A DNA stretch of 59,871 bases from Phycisphaerales bacterium (GCA_014238965.1 JABAAC010000024.1:1-59871); one strand, 5' to 3'; positions 1-9,740 are shown, counted from the first letter of the stretch. Program-made: numbers and translations. Notes: generated from the sequence alone by a model not told the origin.

Positions 1-222
1 ACGGGGTCTCTTGGGGTCTCTTCGGAATCTCCGACAACCACACACATGGCAGGAGCCGGAACTCTGTACTGCAGCAAGGGCCGTGCCAAAACGACCAATC
101 AGCGGCTGAAGATGGCCTGATCCCATCCCAAATTGCTGCTGATACAGGTCCTTGAAGGCGGAAACAGGCCCTCTGGTCTGCCGAAGTGGCAGAGCGGCAA
201 GTGGCACCTCGCCCAATATGGA
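1..222. other. Left window edge, no firm gene
   Basis: No gene can be supported here. A plus-strand frame is open from the window edge to a TGA at 118-120 and could be the last 39 codons of a gene lying outside the window. On the minus strand two frames are open from the end of the next gene to the edge. None of the translations is recognisable. A 10-base unit GGGGTCTCTT is repeated head to tail at 3-22. Confidence 0.2.
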
Positions 223-1131
223 CTACTCGCGGAGCAATTCCGCCAAGCGAGGCGGCGGCTGGCGAAGGTCTCGGCGAATCCACATTGCGTTTATGACGAA
301 GTACACCAGGCCCATTGCGAGCATGAGCGTCATCGTGAGGCCAAGGACGCTCAGCCACATGATTGAACCCACCGCGGCTGGATCGACCATGCGTGCCACA
401 CGAACCCCAGTCAAACACGCCCCAGCCAAGGTCGCTGTCAGCATGAGTGTTGGAATGCGTTGACGCTGGAGCGTGGCTGTGCGGAACAACCTGCATCGCC
501 GGCCCGCCTCGACAAGCACGCCTCGCACGCCTCCCAAGCTCAGCAACATGCCCGCCCAAGCTGCAAGGGTTCCAACCAGCCCGACCATACCATCGAGCAT
601 GGGCATCGCCAATAATCCAGCCCCCATCAAGAGCGTGCCTAGCCCTGCCAGCCTGATGGCCTTTCGAGCCGCCCTTTGCAGTGGCCCTTTATGTCTTGGC
701 CGTAGTTGCCAGCATCCCAGAAGGCCCAAGGCCAATACAGCCACTGCACCAATGAACATTGCCAAATCGACAAGCCGACTATCCAGCAACAGGCGATCAG
801 TTTGCGTAGCGATCCACACACATAGCATCCCAATCAACGGGAGTGCCACACAAACCGCCAAGCCAAGTGAGATGAACACAAGCCCATCCCCCACTGCCCG
901 AGGGTCGGCCAGTGGTGGTAACCGATGCGCCTGAGGATCGATTGCTGATGCCAGCACATCGCGCACTTGGTGTCCACACTCTGCACACTGCCCGATTGCT
1001 GATGCCCCCCGAAGGTCGTATCCACACGTTGGACACGGCATCGACACCCCGATCGCCCGGCCGGACAGTTCGACAGGACCATCGCTTCCCATTAATCGAG
1101 TGGAAGGTTGTATGTTCGGATCGGGGGCCAT
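223..1131 (-). CDS. Zinc-ribbon multi-pass membrane protein, unknown function
   Basis: A protein of 302 residues. Near the N-terminus, residues 33-52, is a four-cysteine zinc ribbon of the form CPTCGYDLRG...CAECG, followed by about six hydrophobic segments between residues 83 and 282 and a short basic C-terminus. This ribbon-plus-membrane architecture is common in Planctomycetota and has no assigned function known to me. The ATG at 1131 was chosen because longer starts would run into the divergent MoxR gene, whose start lies only 22 bases away. The same ribbon occurs four times in the protein at 33623-34798. The ribbon probably faces the cytoplasm, which is inference. Confidence 0.75.
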   Translation of the reverse strand: MAPDPNIQPSTRLMGSDGPVELSGRAIGVSMPCPTCGYDLRGASAIGQCAECGHQVRDVLASAIDPQAHRLPPLADPRAVGDGLVFISLGLAVCVALPLIGMLCVWIATQTDRLLLDSRLVDLAMFIGAVAVLALGLLGCWQLRPRHKGPLQRAARKAIRLAGLGTLLMGAGLLAMPMLDGMVGLVGTLAAWAGMLLSLGGVRGVLVEAGRRCRLFRTATLQRQRIPTLMLTATLAGACLTGVRVARMVDPAAVGSIMWLSVLGLTMTLMLAMGLVYFVINAMWIRRDLRQPPPRLAELLRE

Positions 1132-1152
1132 CGCCCCTATACTCGGGCCTTC

Positions 1153-2130
1153 ATGACGCAAGGCCAAGTCCAGGATCAACAATTGCCCACAGAAGACGGA
1201 CATCAGGCCGCCCTAGCCCGCCTCCGCGATCAGCTTTCAAGTGTCTATTTTGGCAATGCCACGGCTGTTCACCGAGTGCTCACTTGCCTGCTTGCCCGCG
1301 GACACCTGCTTATCGAAGATGTCCCTGGGGTCGGTAAGACGGTGCTGGCGACCGCATTGGCCAAATCCATGGGTGGCACATTTGCTCGCGTGCAGTGCAC
1401 ACCTGACCTCCTGCCGAGCGATCTGACTGGGGTCACCATTTTCGACCGAGAAAAAAATGAGTTCCGCTTTCAACAGGGGCCGGTTTTCAACAACGTTGTC
1501 GTCGTTGATGAAGTCAACCGCACAACACCCCGAACACAATCGGCACTGCTGGAAGCCATGGCGGAGGACACCGTCACTGTTGATGGGACCACCCGAAACC
1601 TACCCACACCGTTCATGGTCATCGCCACACAGAACCCGTATGAGTTTGAGGGAACCTATTTCTTACCTGAGAATCAACTCGACCGGTTTCTTGTCCGCAT
1701 CAGTCTGGGATATCCCGCCCCACCGGACGAAGCTCGCATCATTCTGCAACAACCCGCCCGCCGAGAACTTCGTCAGTTGAAACCTGTTGTCTCGGCCCAA
1801 GACATTGTGCAATTGCAAGATGCCGTGGACGCCGTACATATCGATCAATCGCTCGTTGAATATGTCATCGCCCTGGCCACTGCAACACGCGAGCATGACG
1901 ATGTGCAAGTCGGCGTCAGCCCTCGCGGCGCACTGGCCCTAGCACAGGCTGCCAGAGCGACCGCCTTCCAAGACGATCGCGACTTCTGCGCTCCCGATGA
2001 CGTTGTCGCTAATGTGCTTTCAGTATGCGCCCATCGCATCATCAGCCGCACCGCCGTTCACGAAGGTGATACTGGAACGGCTCGCCGCATTATGCAACAG
2101 GTGCTCGAAACGGTGCCGTCGCCGGCCTGA
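1153..2130 (+). CDS. MoxR-family AAA+ ATPase
   Basis: A protein of 325 residues. Walker A (DVPGVGKT) is at 56-63, Walker B (VVVVDEVNR) at 115-123, sensor 1 (ATQN) at 158-161, and the LPENQLDRF box near 171-179 is a MoxR signature. MoxR ATPases act as chaperone-like assembly factors, usually with VWA-domain partners encoded next to them. Here no DUF58 or VWA gene follows; the next gene is convergent hpt. The ATG at 1153 is preferred over the upstream in-frame start at 1108 because the family begins close to this point and because the upstream start overlaps the divergent gene. The family call is firm, while the partner is unknown. Confidence 0.9.
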   Translation: MTQGQVQDQQLPTEDGHQAALARLRDQLSSVYFGNATAVHRVLTCLLARGHLLIEDVPGVGKTVLATALAKSMGGTFARVQCTPDLLPSDLTGVTIFDREKNEFRFQQGPVFNNVVVVDEVNRTTPRTQSALLEAMAEDTVTVDGTTRNLPTPFMVIATQNPYEFEGTYFLPENQLDRFLVRISLGYPAPPDEARIILQQPARRELRQLKPVVSAQDIVQLQDAVDAVHIDQSLVEYVIALATATREHDDVQVGVSPRGALALAQAARATAFQDDRDFCAPDDVVANVLSVCAHRIISRTAVHEGDTGTARRIMQQVLETVPSPA

Positions 2131-2169
2131 ATTGGAACCTTGGCCGCTAGTGGCCGAAACTCACGAAAC

Positions 2170-2715
2170 CTAGACGTCAAGTACCGCGATGTCAGGCAAG
2201 TTTCGGAATAAGCCATCGTAATCAAGCCCGTAGCCCACGACAAAGAGATCCGGCACATCAAAGCCGATGTAGTCACAAGATGGATTCGCCGAGCGTTCCA
2301 CTTCTTTGCGCAACAACACACAGGTGCGCACCGCCGCGGCACCTGCATCCAAAAGTTCTCGCTGCAAGAGGTCCAACGTTCTCCCGGAGTCAAGAATGTC
2401 ATCGACCAACAGCACCGTGACATCCTTAAGTCCATCAGGCAGCGAACTCATCAATGTTGCGCCGGTACTTGTAGTCGTTGCCCCGGGATACGCACTCACT
2501 CCAACGGGCCGGATCGGAAACGGCACTGGCAATCGACGCACCAGATCGGCCACAAACAGCAAACTGCCGGTCATCACTGGAACGACCACGAGGCGGCCGT
2601 CTTCAGCATCTGTAGCCAAATCGCGCATGATCGCCTGTGCCAGTTGCTCCACTCGCTCGGCAATCTGATCACGATCTATCAAGATGGTGCGAGTCCGTGG
2701 GTCCATATGCAGCAT
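2170..2715 (-). CDS. hpt: Hypoxanthine phosphoribosyltransferase
   Basis: Transfers the phosphoribosyl group of PRPP to hypoxanthine or guanine in cytoplasmic purine salvage. With the ATG at 2715 the protein has 181 residues, the usual family length. The PRPP-binding loop VLLVDDILDSGRTL is at 101-114, the MTGSLLF loop at 48-54, and the C-terminal FDVPDLFVVGYGLDY stretch is the typical purine-binding end. In-frame ATGs at 2706 and 2808 are alternatives. The longest frame, starting at 3165, would cross the divergent folC gene and is unlikely. No clear Shine-Dalgarno site is seen at any candidate start. Confidence 0.93.
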   Translation of the reverse strand: MLHMDPRTRTILIDRDQIAERVEQLAQAIMRDLATDAEDGRLVVVPVMTGSLLFVADLVRRLPVPFPIRPVGVSAYPGATTTSTGATLMSSLPDGLKDVTVLLVDDILDSGRTLDLLQRELLDAGAAAVRTCVLLRKEVERSANPSCDYIGFDVPDLFVVGYGLDYDGLFRNLPDIAVLDV

Positions 2716-2848
2716 TGATGCTACAGGGACCGCCGGCAGACCGCTTGGCACCCAAAAGTGTTCACCTGCGTACGGCACAAGTGTTTTGATATCAACATCT
2801 TGCAACATCTTGTTTGATCGCCAAGGGGCAATTTGATAGAATGGACCT

Positions 2849-4354
2849 ATGGCCACTACAAAAACGACCAAAAAGGCTGCCACCAAAGGCGCCACGAGGG
2901 GTCGCACCGCTGCGACAAAGGGCACAAAACAGTCCGCTGTCGCCTCCAAATCGACTCCAAAGTCGACCAAGGGGCGGGCATCCAAATCGGCTTCCAAGAA
3001 GCCTGCAACCATTCGGACGTACAAAAGTGCTGTCAAGGCACTATTGAATCGCACGAACATGGAGCGCACACGCCCAAGTCGTCTTCGAAAGGACGCGTTC
3101 TTTCTGGACCGCATGTCAGCGTTGCTCGATGCCTTGGACAATCCACAATTGGCAGTGGATGCCATTCATATTGCAGGCACTGTTGGCAAAGGCTCCACTG
3201 CTGCAATGCTCGACGCGACACTCCGAGGGTGTGGCTGGGCAGTTGGCACGTTTACGTCGCCTCACCTGCTGAATGTCCGTGAGCGGATCATGCTCAATGG
3301 CGAGATGATTTCAGAAGACTCGTTCACCGACCTGACAGCCCGTGTGAGCAAAGTTGCTGCCACGGCTGCGCCAGATGCAACCTTCTTCGAATTGATTACC
3401 GCGATGAGTTTCCTGCACTTTGCTGAAGAAGCTGTCGACATGGCAATCATGGAGACGGGGCTCGGTGGCCGACTCGATACAACCAACCTCTGCCGCCCAA
3501 CTGTTTCGCTGATCACACGGATTGAACTGGACCACACGCATCTGCTCGGAACTGACTTGGCTTCTATCGCTAGGGAGAAGGCGGGCATTCTTAAAGCAGG
3601 CGTGCCCGCATTTAGCGTGAAGCAAGAACCTGAAGTTGAAGCTGTGTTACATGAAGTTGCCGAAGAAGTTGGAACAACAATTCGACTGCTTGGAAGGGAC
3701 ATTGACTTCAGCAGCCGGTTCTGCGTCGACGATGATCGTGGTGCACACGCTCGGATCTGCTTCGTAGGCGATCATAAGCAATACATGCACTTACCCGTCC
3801 CGCTGCAAGGCGAACACCAAGCAAGCAATTGTGGGTTGGTCATGGCTGCAGTCGATTGCATCGGCGGAACCGATCCTGCGTTCGAGGAATCGGTTGTCTT
3901 TCAGGGTCTTGCAAAAACAACCCTGTATGGACGCATGCAAATGGCGTGGCAACGACCACGCATCATGGTTGACGGCGCGCACAACCCCGCGTCGGTCTCA
4001 TCGCTCATGCGTGCCGTTGGCGCCCATGTGCCCTTTGATTCGATGATCTGCGTCTTTGGTTGTTGTGACGACAAAGACATCGATGGCATGCTGGCTATGG
4101 CATCCCTTGGTGGCGACAAAATTGTCTTTACCAAGGCAACGGATCAGCCTCGTGCGGCCGAACCAAGCATGCTTGCCAAGCGATTCACCGAACTTCACAA
4201 CCGCAATTGCCAAACGGCGGAAACTGTGGACGAAGCCTTGGAAATCGCTGCTCGGGCTGCCAGTCGAGATGACCTGATCTGCGTCACAGGCAGTTTCTAT
4301 CTGGTCGGAGAAACCCTTGACTACCTGAAAAAGCTTGAAGCTCGACGGAAGTAG
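2849..4354 (+). CDS. folC: Folylpolyglutamate / dihydrofolate synthase with histone-like N-terminal tail
   Basis: Adds glutamate to folates using ATP. This Mur-ligase-fold enzyme has 501 residues, longer than the usual 420-450. The extra length is an N-terminal tail of about 53 residues made almost only of K, A, T, S, G and R, with repeats resembling KKA, STPKST and KGRASKSASKK, as in histone H1 tails. The catalytic part begins near residue 54, with the P-loop GTVGKGSTA at 110-118 and the TSPHL motif at 136-140. An internal ATG at 3059 would give a tail-less protein but would also remove the first helix of the domain. The gene is divergent from hpt and 106 bases upstream of leuS. The enzyme call is firm; the role of the tail is unknown. 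Confidence 0.93.
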   Translation: MATTKTTKKAATKGATRGRTAATKGTKQSAVASKSTPKSTKGRASKSASKKPATIRTYKSAVKALLNRTNMERTRPSRLRKDAFFLDRMSALLDALDNPQLAVDAIHIAGTVGKGSTAAMLDATLRGCGWAVGTFTSPHLLNVRERIMLNGEMISEDSFTDLTARVSKVAATAAPDATFFELITAMSFLHFAEEAVDMAIMETGLGGRLDTTNLCRPTVSLITRIELDHTHLLGTDLASIAREKAGILKAGVPAFSVKQEPEVEAVLHEVAEEVGTTIRLLGRDIDFSSRFCVDDDRGAHARICFVGDHKQYMHLPVPLQGEHQASNCGLVMAAVDCIGGTDPAFEESVVFQGLAKTTLYGRMQMAWQRPRIMVDGAHNPASVSSLMRAVGAHVPFDSMICVFGCCDDKDIDGMLAMASLGGDKIVFTKATDQPRAAEPSMLAKRFTELHNRNCQTAETVDEALEIAARAASRDDLICVTGSFYLVGETLDYLKKLEARRK

Positions 4355-4460
4355 GTTCCGCACACTGCAAATGCAGGCCCCGTGACAGGAACACAGTTGG
4401 GGGCAACGACTCAATGGGGTACGCTCCTCGTCTCAACCATCGACTCATGAGACTGCGACC

Positions 4461-7277
4461 ATGCCCACCGCAACAATTCCATCCCACCGCTACAACGCTG
4501 CGATAGCAGATGACATCGAAACTCGATGGCAAGCGGCGTGGAAGTCGCAACACGCATTTCGAACACCCAATCCTGGCGACAAGCAATTCGACGCCAACGC
4601 GCGCCGTTTCTATTGCTTGGATATGTTTCCGTACCCCTCCGGTGCAGGGTTACATGTAGGCCACCCAATTGGCTATCTCGGCGGTGACATCTTGTCACGA
4701 TTCCATCGAATGCAAGGCGACAACGTGTTGCACCCGATGGGCTGGGATGCATTTGGACTGCCCGCAGAGCAATACGCTATTCAGACAGGGGTGCATCCAC
4801 GCGTTACGACGGTCACTGCGATCGATACGTACCGGCGACAACTTCAGCGATTTGGGTTCTCTTATGACTGGGACCGAGAAATCGCGACAATCGACGAAGA
4901 CTATTACCGATGGACTCAGTGGATCTGGCTGCAAGCCTGGAACGCCTGGTACGACGAAGACGCTAGCCAAGCACGGCCCATTGACGAACTCATTGCGCTA
5001 CTTGAAAATGGCGATGCATCGATTGATCTAGAAGGCAATGTCGTGCGATGCGCACCAAACGATGTGCATCAACATTGGGTGGATCTCAATGACGCTGCCA
5101 AGCGACAGGTACTCGATGGTCAGCGGTTGGCGTACCTCGCAGAGCAGACAGTGAATTGGTGTCCAAAGCTGGGCACCGTACTTGCCAATGAAGAAGTCAT
5201 CGACGGGCGATCTGAGCGCGGGGGGCATCCTGTCATTCGACGTCCCCTGAAGCAATGGATGTTTCGCATCACGGCGTATGCAGATCGGCTACTTGCCGAA
5301 CTCTACACGCTCCAATGGCCTGATTCAACTCGCTCCCAACAAGCAGAATGGATTGGCAGAAGCGAGGGCGCCGAGTTGACCTTCGCCGTCGACGGACGAG
5401 ACGAAGAAGTACAGGTGTTTACGACTCGTCCTGACACGTTGTTTGGGGCAACGTTCATGGTGCTCGCACCTGAGCACCCCTTGGTCGACAACGTGTTGGC
5501 TGATCCACCTCGTTCGTGTGACACAGAGTCACTTGCCGCCTACGTTCAGCAGGCTCGAAACCGAAGTGACATCGACCGCATGGTTGAACAAAAAGACAAG
5601 ACGGGGGTCTTTACGGGGCTTCATGCAAGAAATGGTGTGACGGGCAAATTGATGCCGGTGTGGGTTGCTGACTATGTACTGATGGGATACGGGCATGGAG
5701 CGATCATGGCGGTGCCCGGGCATGATGATCGCGACAACGCTTTCGCGAAACGCTTTGAACTGCCCATCATTGAAGTCGTCCAGCAAGGCACCGACAACGA
5801 TGATGATGGGTGCTTCACTGGCTCGGGCATTGCGATCAACTCTTCCTCTGAGACGCTGTCCATCGATGGCATGCCAACCAACGAGGCCAAAGCCGCGGTC
5901 ATTGCATGGGCTCAGTCCAATGGGACTGGACAAGGCCGGGTCATTTATCGACTGCGAGATTGGCTCTTTTCACGGCAGCGCTATTGGGGCGAACCATTCC
6001 CAATTGTTTACACATCTGACGGCGCAGCGTGGCCGGTGGCTGCAGCCAACTTGCCCGTCGTGTTACCCAACATCGACGACTACACTCCTGTTGAAAGCAG
6101 TGATCCACAACCGTTGCTCGGAAAGGCAACCGACTGGACCGAGACAACCGCTGGTGAAGCTGGCGTAGATCCGTCACTGCTCTCTGCTGATACGCCCGTG
6201 CGTAGGGAAACAAATACAATGCCCGGCTGGGCCGGTTCATGCTGGTACTTCCTTCGGTACTGCGACCCCAACAATGACACTGCCCTCATCGATCCGGATA
6301 TTGAGCAGTATTGGATGGGGCCAACCGATGACTCCGCCGGTGGTGTTGACATGTATATCGGCGGCGCCGAGCATGCCGTATTGCACCTGCTGTATGCACG
6401 ATTCTGGCACAAGATGCTCTTTGATCTGGGGCATGTCAGTTCAAGTGAACCCTTCCGCACGCTGTTTCATCAGGGCATGCTGACCAGCTTTGCTTGGAAA
6501 CGACCAGATGGTTCGTTGGTTCCAATAGATGAAGTTGATCAAGAGGCACAAGTTGAAACAGCGACTGGTGACAAGGTCGAGCGCATCATCGCCAAAATGT
6601 CCAAGTCACTGCGCAACGTCGTGAATCCAGACGATGTCATAGCGGATTACGGTGCTGACACATTTCGCTTGTATGAGATGTACATGGGCCCGTTGGATGC
6701 TTCCAAGCCTTGGAATACACGCGACATCGTGGGTGTCTATCGCTTCCTACAACGTGCGTGGAGGCTGGTCATCAATGAAGACAGCAGAGCCCTCATGGTC
6801 CGCCAGGAGCCTGATGCCGATACAGAGCGGGCCTTACATCGAATGATTGCCAAGGTCACAAGCGATATTCCTCGACTTGCATTCAACACGGCGATCGCCG
6901 CCATGATTGAGTTTGTCAACACGGCAACGCAGGCCGGCGGATTGACGAGCGATCAACTTGATCGCTTCAGCCGCGTGCTGTGCCCATTTGCACCACACGT
7001 TGCCGAAGAGTTTCGCTCGCTATTGCAACTCGATGGGCTGTGCTCGCTGGCCCCGTGGCCCATCTGGGATGACACGATGCTTGTCGACGATTCAATCGAA
7101 CTGCCCGTGCAAATCAAGGGCAAGGTTCGTGGCCGGGTCGTTGTTCCATCGGATGCAGACGCAGATGAGATCAAGCGCATCGCCTTGGCGGACGAACACA
7201 TTTCGTCGCTACTTGAAGGCGCGTCCCCACGTAATGTCATTGTCGTGCCCGGCAAGATCATCAACATCATTCCCTAA
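4461..7277 (+). CDS. leuS: Leucyl-tRNA synthetase
   Basis: Class I aminoacyl-tRNA synthetase charging tRNA-Leu. The protein has 938 residues, slightly longer than typical bacterial LeuRS. The HIGH-type motif reads HVGH at 65-68 and the KMSKS loop is at 712-716. The CP1 editing domain lies between, with a GTGAC-like stretch not examined in detail. The C-terminal anticodon-binding part ends in the usual QIKGKVRG...VVPGKIINIIP. The stop codon shares one base with the ATG of the next gene (TAATG), so translation of the two is probably coupled. Confidence 0.97.
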   Translation: MPTATIPSHRYNAAIADDIETRWQAAWKSQHAFRTPNPGDKQFDANARRFYCLDMFPYPSGAGLHVGHPIGYLGGDILSRFHRMQGDNVLHPMGWDAFGLPAEQYAIQTGVHPRVTTVTAIDTYRRQLQRFGFSYDWDREIATIDEDYYRWTQWIWLQAWNAWYDEDASQARPIDELIALLENGDASIDLEGNVVRCAPNDVHQHWVDLNDAAKRQVLDGQRLAYLAEQTVNWCPKLGTVLANEEVIDGRSERGGHPVIRRPLKQWMFRITAYADRLLAELYTLQWPDSTRSQQAEWIGRSEGAELTFAVDGRDEEVQVFTTRPDTLFGATFMVLAPEHPLVDNVLADPPRSCDTESLAAYVQQARNRSDIDRMVEQKDKTGVFTGLHARNGVTGKLMPVWVADYVLMGYGHGAIMAVPGHDDRDNAFAKRFELPIIEVVQQGTDNDDDGCFTGSGIAINSSSETLSIDGMPTNEAKAAVIAWAQSNGTGQGRVIYRLRDWLFSRQRYWGEPFPIVYTSDGAAWPVAAANLPVVLPNIDDYTPVESSDPQPLLGKATDWTETTAGEAGVDPSLLSADTPVRRETNTMPGWAGSCWYFLRYCDPNNDTALIDPDIEQYWMGPTDDSAGGVDMYIGGAEHAVLHLLYARFWHKMLFDLGHVSSSEPFRTLFHQGMLTSFAWKRPDGSLVPIDEVDQEAQVETATGDKVERIIAKMSKSLRNVVNPDDVIADYGADTFRLYEMYMGPLDASKPWNTRDIVGVYRFLQRAWRLVINEDSRALMVRQEPDADTERALHRMIAKVTSDIPRLAFNTAIAAMIEFVNTATQAGGLTSDQLDRFSRVLCPFAPHVAEEFRSLLQLDGLCSLAPWPIWDDTMLVDDSIELPVQIKGKVRGRVVVPSDADADEIKRIALADEHISSLLEGASPRNVIVVPGKIINIIP

Positions 7278-8443
7278 TGGTTGTTCCACTAGACATGTTC
7301 GATCTTGATTCAGCGGCTGCTGGCCCCTGGACGCTGGATGTGCCCAACACAACCACACTTGTGTTGGTTGGTGCCAATGATGAACTCACTGGCATCCCGC
7401 AGGGCATTGCCGCGGCGATTGCAGATGTCGTTGGCGCATCTGTTGATATCGATAGGCCTGAAGCCACACCTCCAGACGTGCCGTGGATTGCAGCGATCCA
7501 CGTGCCAGGGCTCCCCGCACCACTACTGTGCTGGCCCGAAGCCGAGGCCGCGGAAGGAACCGGCTTGCCTGAGCATTTAGAACATCGGCATGGACTTGTC
7601 GTGCAAACGCTTCTGCACCCGGGCGATCCGCTGACCTGCTTCGTCAATGTCGCGAGGCTACTAGCGATGATCGACCCCAAAGCACCAGGTGTGTTGGACG
7701 CTGATACCGGGCGATGGCTGGATCGGAATGTGCTCGCTCGCGATTTCCTCAGTAACGATACTGAGCCACCAGAAGATGTCCTTTGGGTCGTTGAAGCAAA
7801 CCCTACTAACGATGGATATCACGTCTGCAGCCGAGGGCTTGCCCGCTGTGGCCGTCGAGAGTTGCTGTTGACCAACGTGTACGAAAAACATCTTGATTCC
7901 GCGGCCGATGTGGTGGCATCGATTGCAGCCTTATCGCTGGAAACACCGCTGCCAATTGCCGGTGTCCCGGCGGAAATCGGTCCAGAGTTGCACGTGCATA
8001 TGGCCGCGCTTGATGACCATGTTCAACTCGTCGACGCCCATGGCGAAACGCCACTGAACGTCCTGCAACGCCTGAGCGACGGTGCTGCAGCGATCTATCG
8101 AACTGATCGCTCCGCGCGTCGTCGCAGATCGCTTGCCAGAACGACTTGGAATGACTTTCTCACCATTGCCGACCTTGGTACCCATGAGTGCCTTGTTGAA
8201 GTGCCATTTGAAGATCCAGAGGGCCAAGAGCAGCGACGAGAGCATGTGTGGATGCGAGTCGAATCCGTACAAAATGATGCGGTTATCGCTACCCCGGTGC
8301 ACAAACCAACAGTCGCTATGGGCGTCGACATGGAACCCCAGTGCATCGAGGCTGACGAGGTCGCATCCTGGCGAGTCATGGCAAACGATCAAGCGTGGGG
8401 CCCGGAGCAGTTGGACCTGCTACAAAGAGTTTTGAACCAATGA
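7277..8443 (+). CDS. Uncharacterised protein with a DUF2314-like C-terminal region
   Basis: A soluble protein of 388 residues. I do not recognise the first 300 residues. Residues 321-388 (EHVWMRV... and a conserved-looking DEVASWRVM stretch) have the spacing of DUF2314 domains, in which a W-containing strand is followed by a D-x-x-x-W helix; this is a tentative match by eye. The start overlaps the leuS stop by one base and the stop overlaps the next start by four bases (ATGA), so the gene is probably co-translated with both neighbours. The function is unknown, and the location suggests only shared expression with leuS. Confidence 0.7.
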   Translation: MVVPLDMFDLDSAAAGPWTLDVPNTTTLVLVGANDELTGIPQGIAAAIADVVGASVDIDRPEATPPDVPWIAAIHVPGLPAPLLCWPEAEAAEGTGLPEHLEHRHGLVVQTLLHPGDPLTCFVNVARLLAMIDPKAPGVLDADTGRWLDRNVLARDFLSNDTEPPEDVLWVVEANPTNDGYHVCSRGLARCGRRELLLTNVYEKHLDSAADVVASIAALSLETPLPIAGVPAEIGPELHVHMAALDDHVQLVDAHGETPLNVLQRLSDGAAAIYRTDRSARRRRSLARTTWNDFLTIADLGTHECLVEVPFEDPEGQEQRREHVWMRVESVQNDAVIATPVHKPTVAMGVDMEPQCIEADEVASWRVMANDQAWGPEQLDLLQRVLNQ

Positions 8444-8844
8444 CATACGACCCAGATCAATTGGTGACCCTGACTACGGCCGCAACCGAGTATGCGGCCA
8501 ATATCATTGTGGTGGTATTGGCCGATGCCGGCATCGAAGCCCGGGCTTTCGCTGGCCTTGCAACAGTCTTTCCAGGCACATTTGGCAACGCACCCAAGAT
8601 ATTCAGCGTGCCGGTGCAGGTCCGAGCGAGTGATGTCGACGAAGCGAGAAAAGTGCTCTCAGCAAACAAACGCGACTCAGTGGATATCGACTGGGACACT
8701 GTCGAAGTTGGTCAGCGTGAAGATGACAGTGTGCTCACGCCCATTGGGCACACGCCCATAGCTGCGCGTGTTGCGATGTGGACCGCAATCTTGATTCTAG
8801 TTGCCAGCATCGTGTTCGTTGCGGCAATGCTCGCGACTAGCTGA
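8440..8844 (+). CDS. Small DUF2007-like protein with a C-terminal membrane anchor
   Basis: A protein of 134 residues. The first 75 residues follow the pattern of DUF2007 (putative signal-transducing protein): LVTLTTAATEYAANIIVVVL, a second strand after ADAGIEARAF, then PVQVRASDVDEARKVL. One hydrophobic helix near residues 110-131 ends the protein. The ATG at 8440 overlaps the previous stop as ATGA, which argues for it over the earlier in-frame start at 8395. It is convergent with the PDZ gene, 14 bases away. Function is unknown. Confidence 0.7.
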   Translation: MTYDPDQLVTLTTAATEYAANIIVVVLADAGIEARAFAGLATVFPGTFGNAPKIFSVPVQVRASDVDEARKVLSANKRDSVDIDWDTVEVGQREDDSVLTPIGHTPIAARVAMWTAILILVASIVFVAAMLATS

Positions 8845-8858
8845 TAGTTCCGAGTCGA

Positions 8859-9740
8859 TTATCGACTTTCGCTTCCAAACTGTCCAATCGCTGCTTCCAG
8901 CGCTTCGCGGGCTTCGCTCAAGGCAGCACGTCGCTGCTCATCCAAGAAACGATCGCCGAGTTTTGAATCCACGGCTTTGAGCCACGTCACCCATCGCGCA
9001 ACAAAGACTGCCTGCTCACTTGTCTTGGGGTGCTCCGCTAGTTGCGTGCGCTGCCGAGCAACTTCACGCACAATCCATGCTGCCGACCCTCGTCCGGGTT
9101 CCGTGGGGCGAGCCAACATGCGAACCAACGGCCCATGCCTGCGCCGCACATTCTGTAAAAACCGAATTGTGTCCCGTGGTGGCTGAGGCGGCCGGAATGT
9201 GCCACCTCCTACCAATTGGTCCATGCCGCCCAGCGCCACAACAACATCCAACTCAACCCACTTGCCGTCTTCCATACGCTGCGCACGAATCTGCAACCTC
9301 TCTCCAGGCCAGTGCGATTGCACTACTTGAATCAAGTTCGCTACGTTCGTCAGTGGCTCATCGCCTATGTGCGTGATGACGTCACTGGCCTTAAAGATGC
9401 CATCGGCAGGAAGGCCTGCGACAACCTCGCTAATGCGCACGCCATGTTGTGGCGCCTCATTATCGTCTGGCCCCCACTCAGTCATTCGTACGCCAAGAGC
9501 CCCCTTTGGCAATAGCAACAAGCGACGCTCCATTGCCATGATGACTCGCGTGCGTTGCTCTGGTGTGAGCAGTCCATCAGCCAGACGCTGCTCCAAATCC
9601 TCTATTGAGCATTCGCCGTGCGCTTGTGCAATAGCCATCGTCGCTGCTTCTCTCGCCCGCCAAGACGGTGCGTCGAGTTCCCCAACAAGCGACTCCAGGT
9701 CAACCTGAACCAGTAAACATGCTGCGATCAGTAGGGTCAT
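8859..9740 (-). CDS. Exported PDZ-domain protein
   Basis: A protein of 293 residues. The start at 9740 gives a short hydrophobic N-terminus (MTLLIAACLLVQVD) that looks like a weak signal peptide. After an alpha-helical part comes a PDZ-type domain at roughly residues 80-165: GALGVRMTEWG..., GVRISEVVAGLPADG..., ASDVITHIGDEPLTNVANLIQVVQ. No protease catalytic domain is attached, so it probably binds peptides or acts as an adaptor. The C-terminal 100 residues are charged and helical. There is no clear Shine-Dalgarno site. Confidence 0.7.
   Translation of the reverse strand: MTLLIAACLLVQVDLESLVGELDAPSWRAREAATMAIAQAHGECSIEDLEQRLADGLLTPEQRTRVIMAMERRLLLLPKGALGVRMTEWGPDDNEAPQHGVRISEVVAGLPADGIFKASDVITHIGDEPLTNVANLIQVVQSHWPGERLQIRAQRMEDGKWVELDVVVALGGMDQLVGGGTFRPPQPPRDTIRFLQNVRRRHGPLVRMLARPTEPGRGSAAWIVREVARQRTQLAEHPKTSEQAVFVARWVTWLKAVDSKLGDRFLDEQRRAALSEAREALEAAIGQFGSESR

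Noticed and set aside
181-222. tRNA-Leu-like 5-prime string (GCCGAAGTGGCAGAG) on the plus strand
   Set aside because: No D-arm, anticodon arm or TTCGA-type T-arm follows at tRNA distances, and the acceptor cannot pair.
2716-3165. Upstream extension of the hpt frame to 331 residues
   Set aside because: The extra part lies antisense to the basic tail of folC and is low-complexity by mirror; the family starts near 2715.
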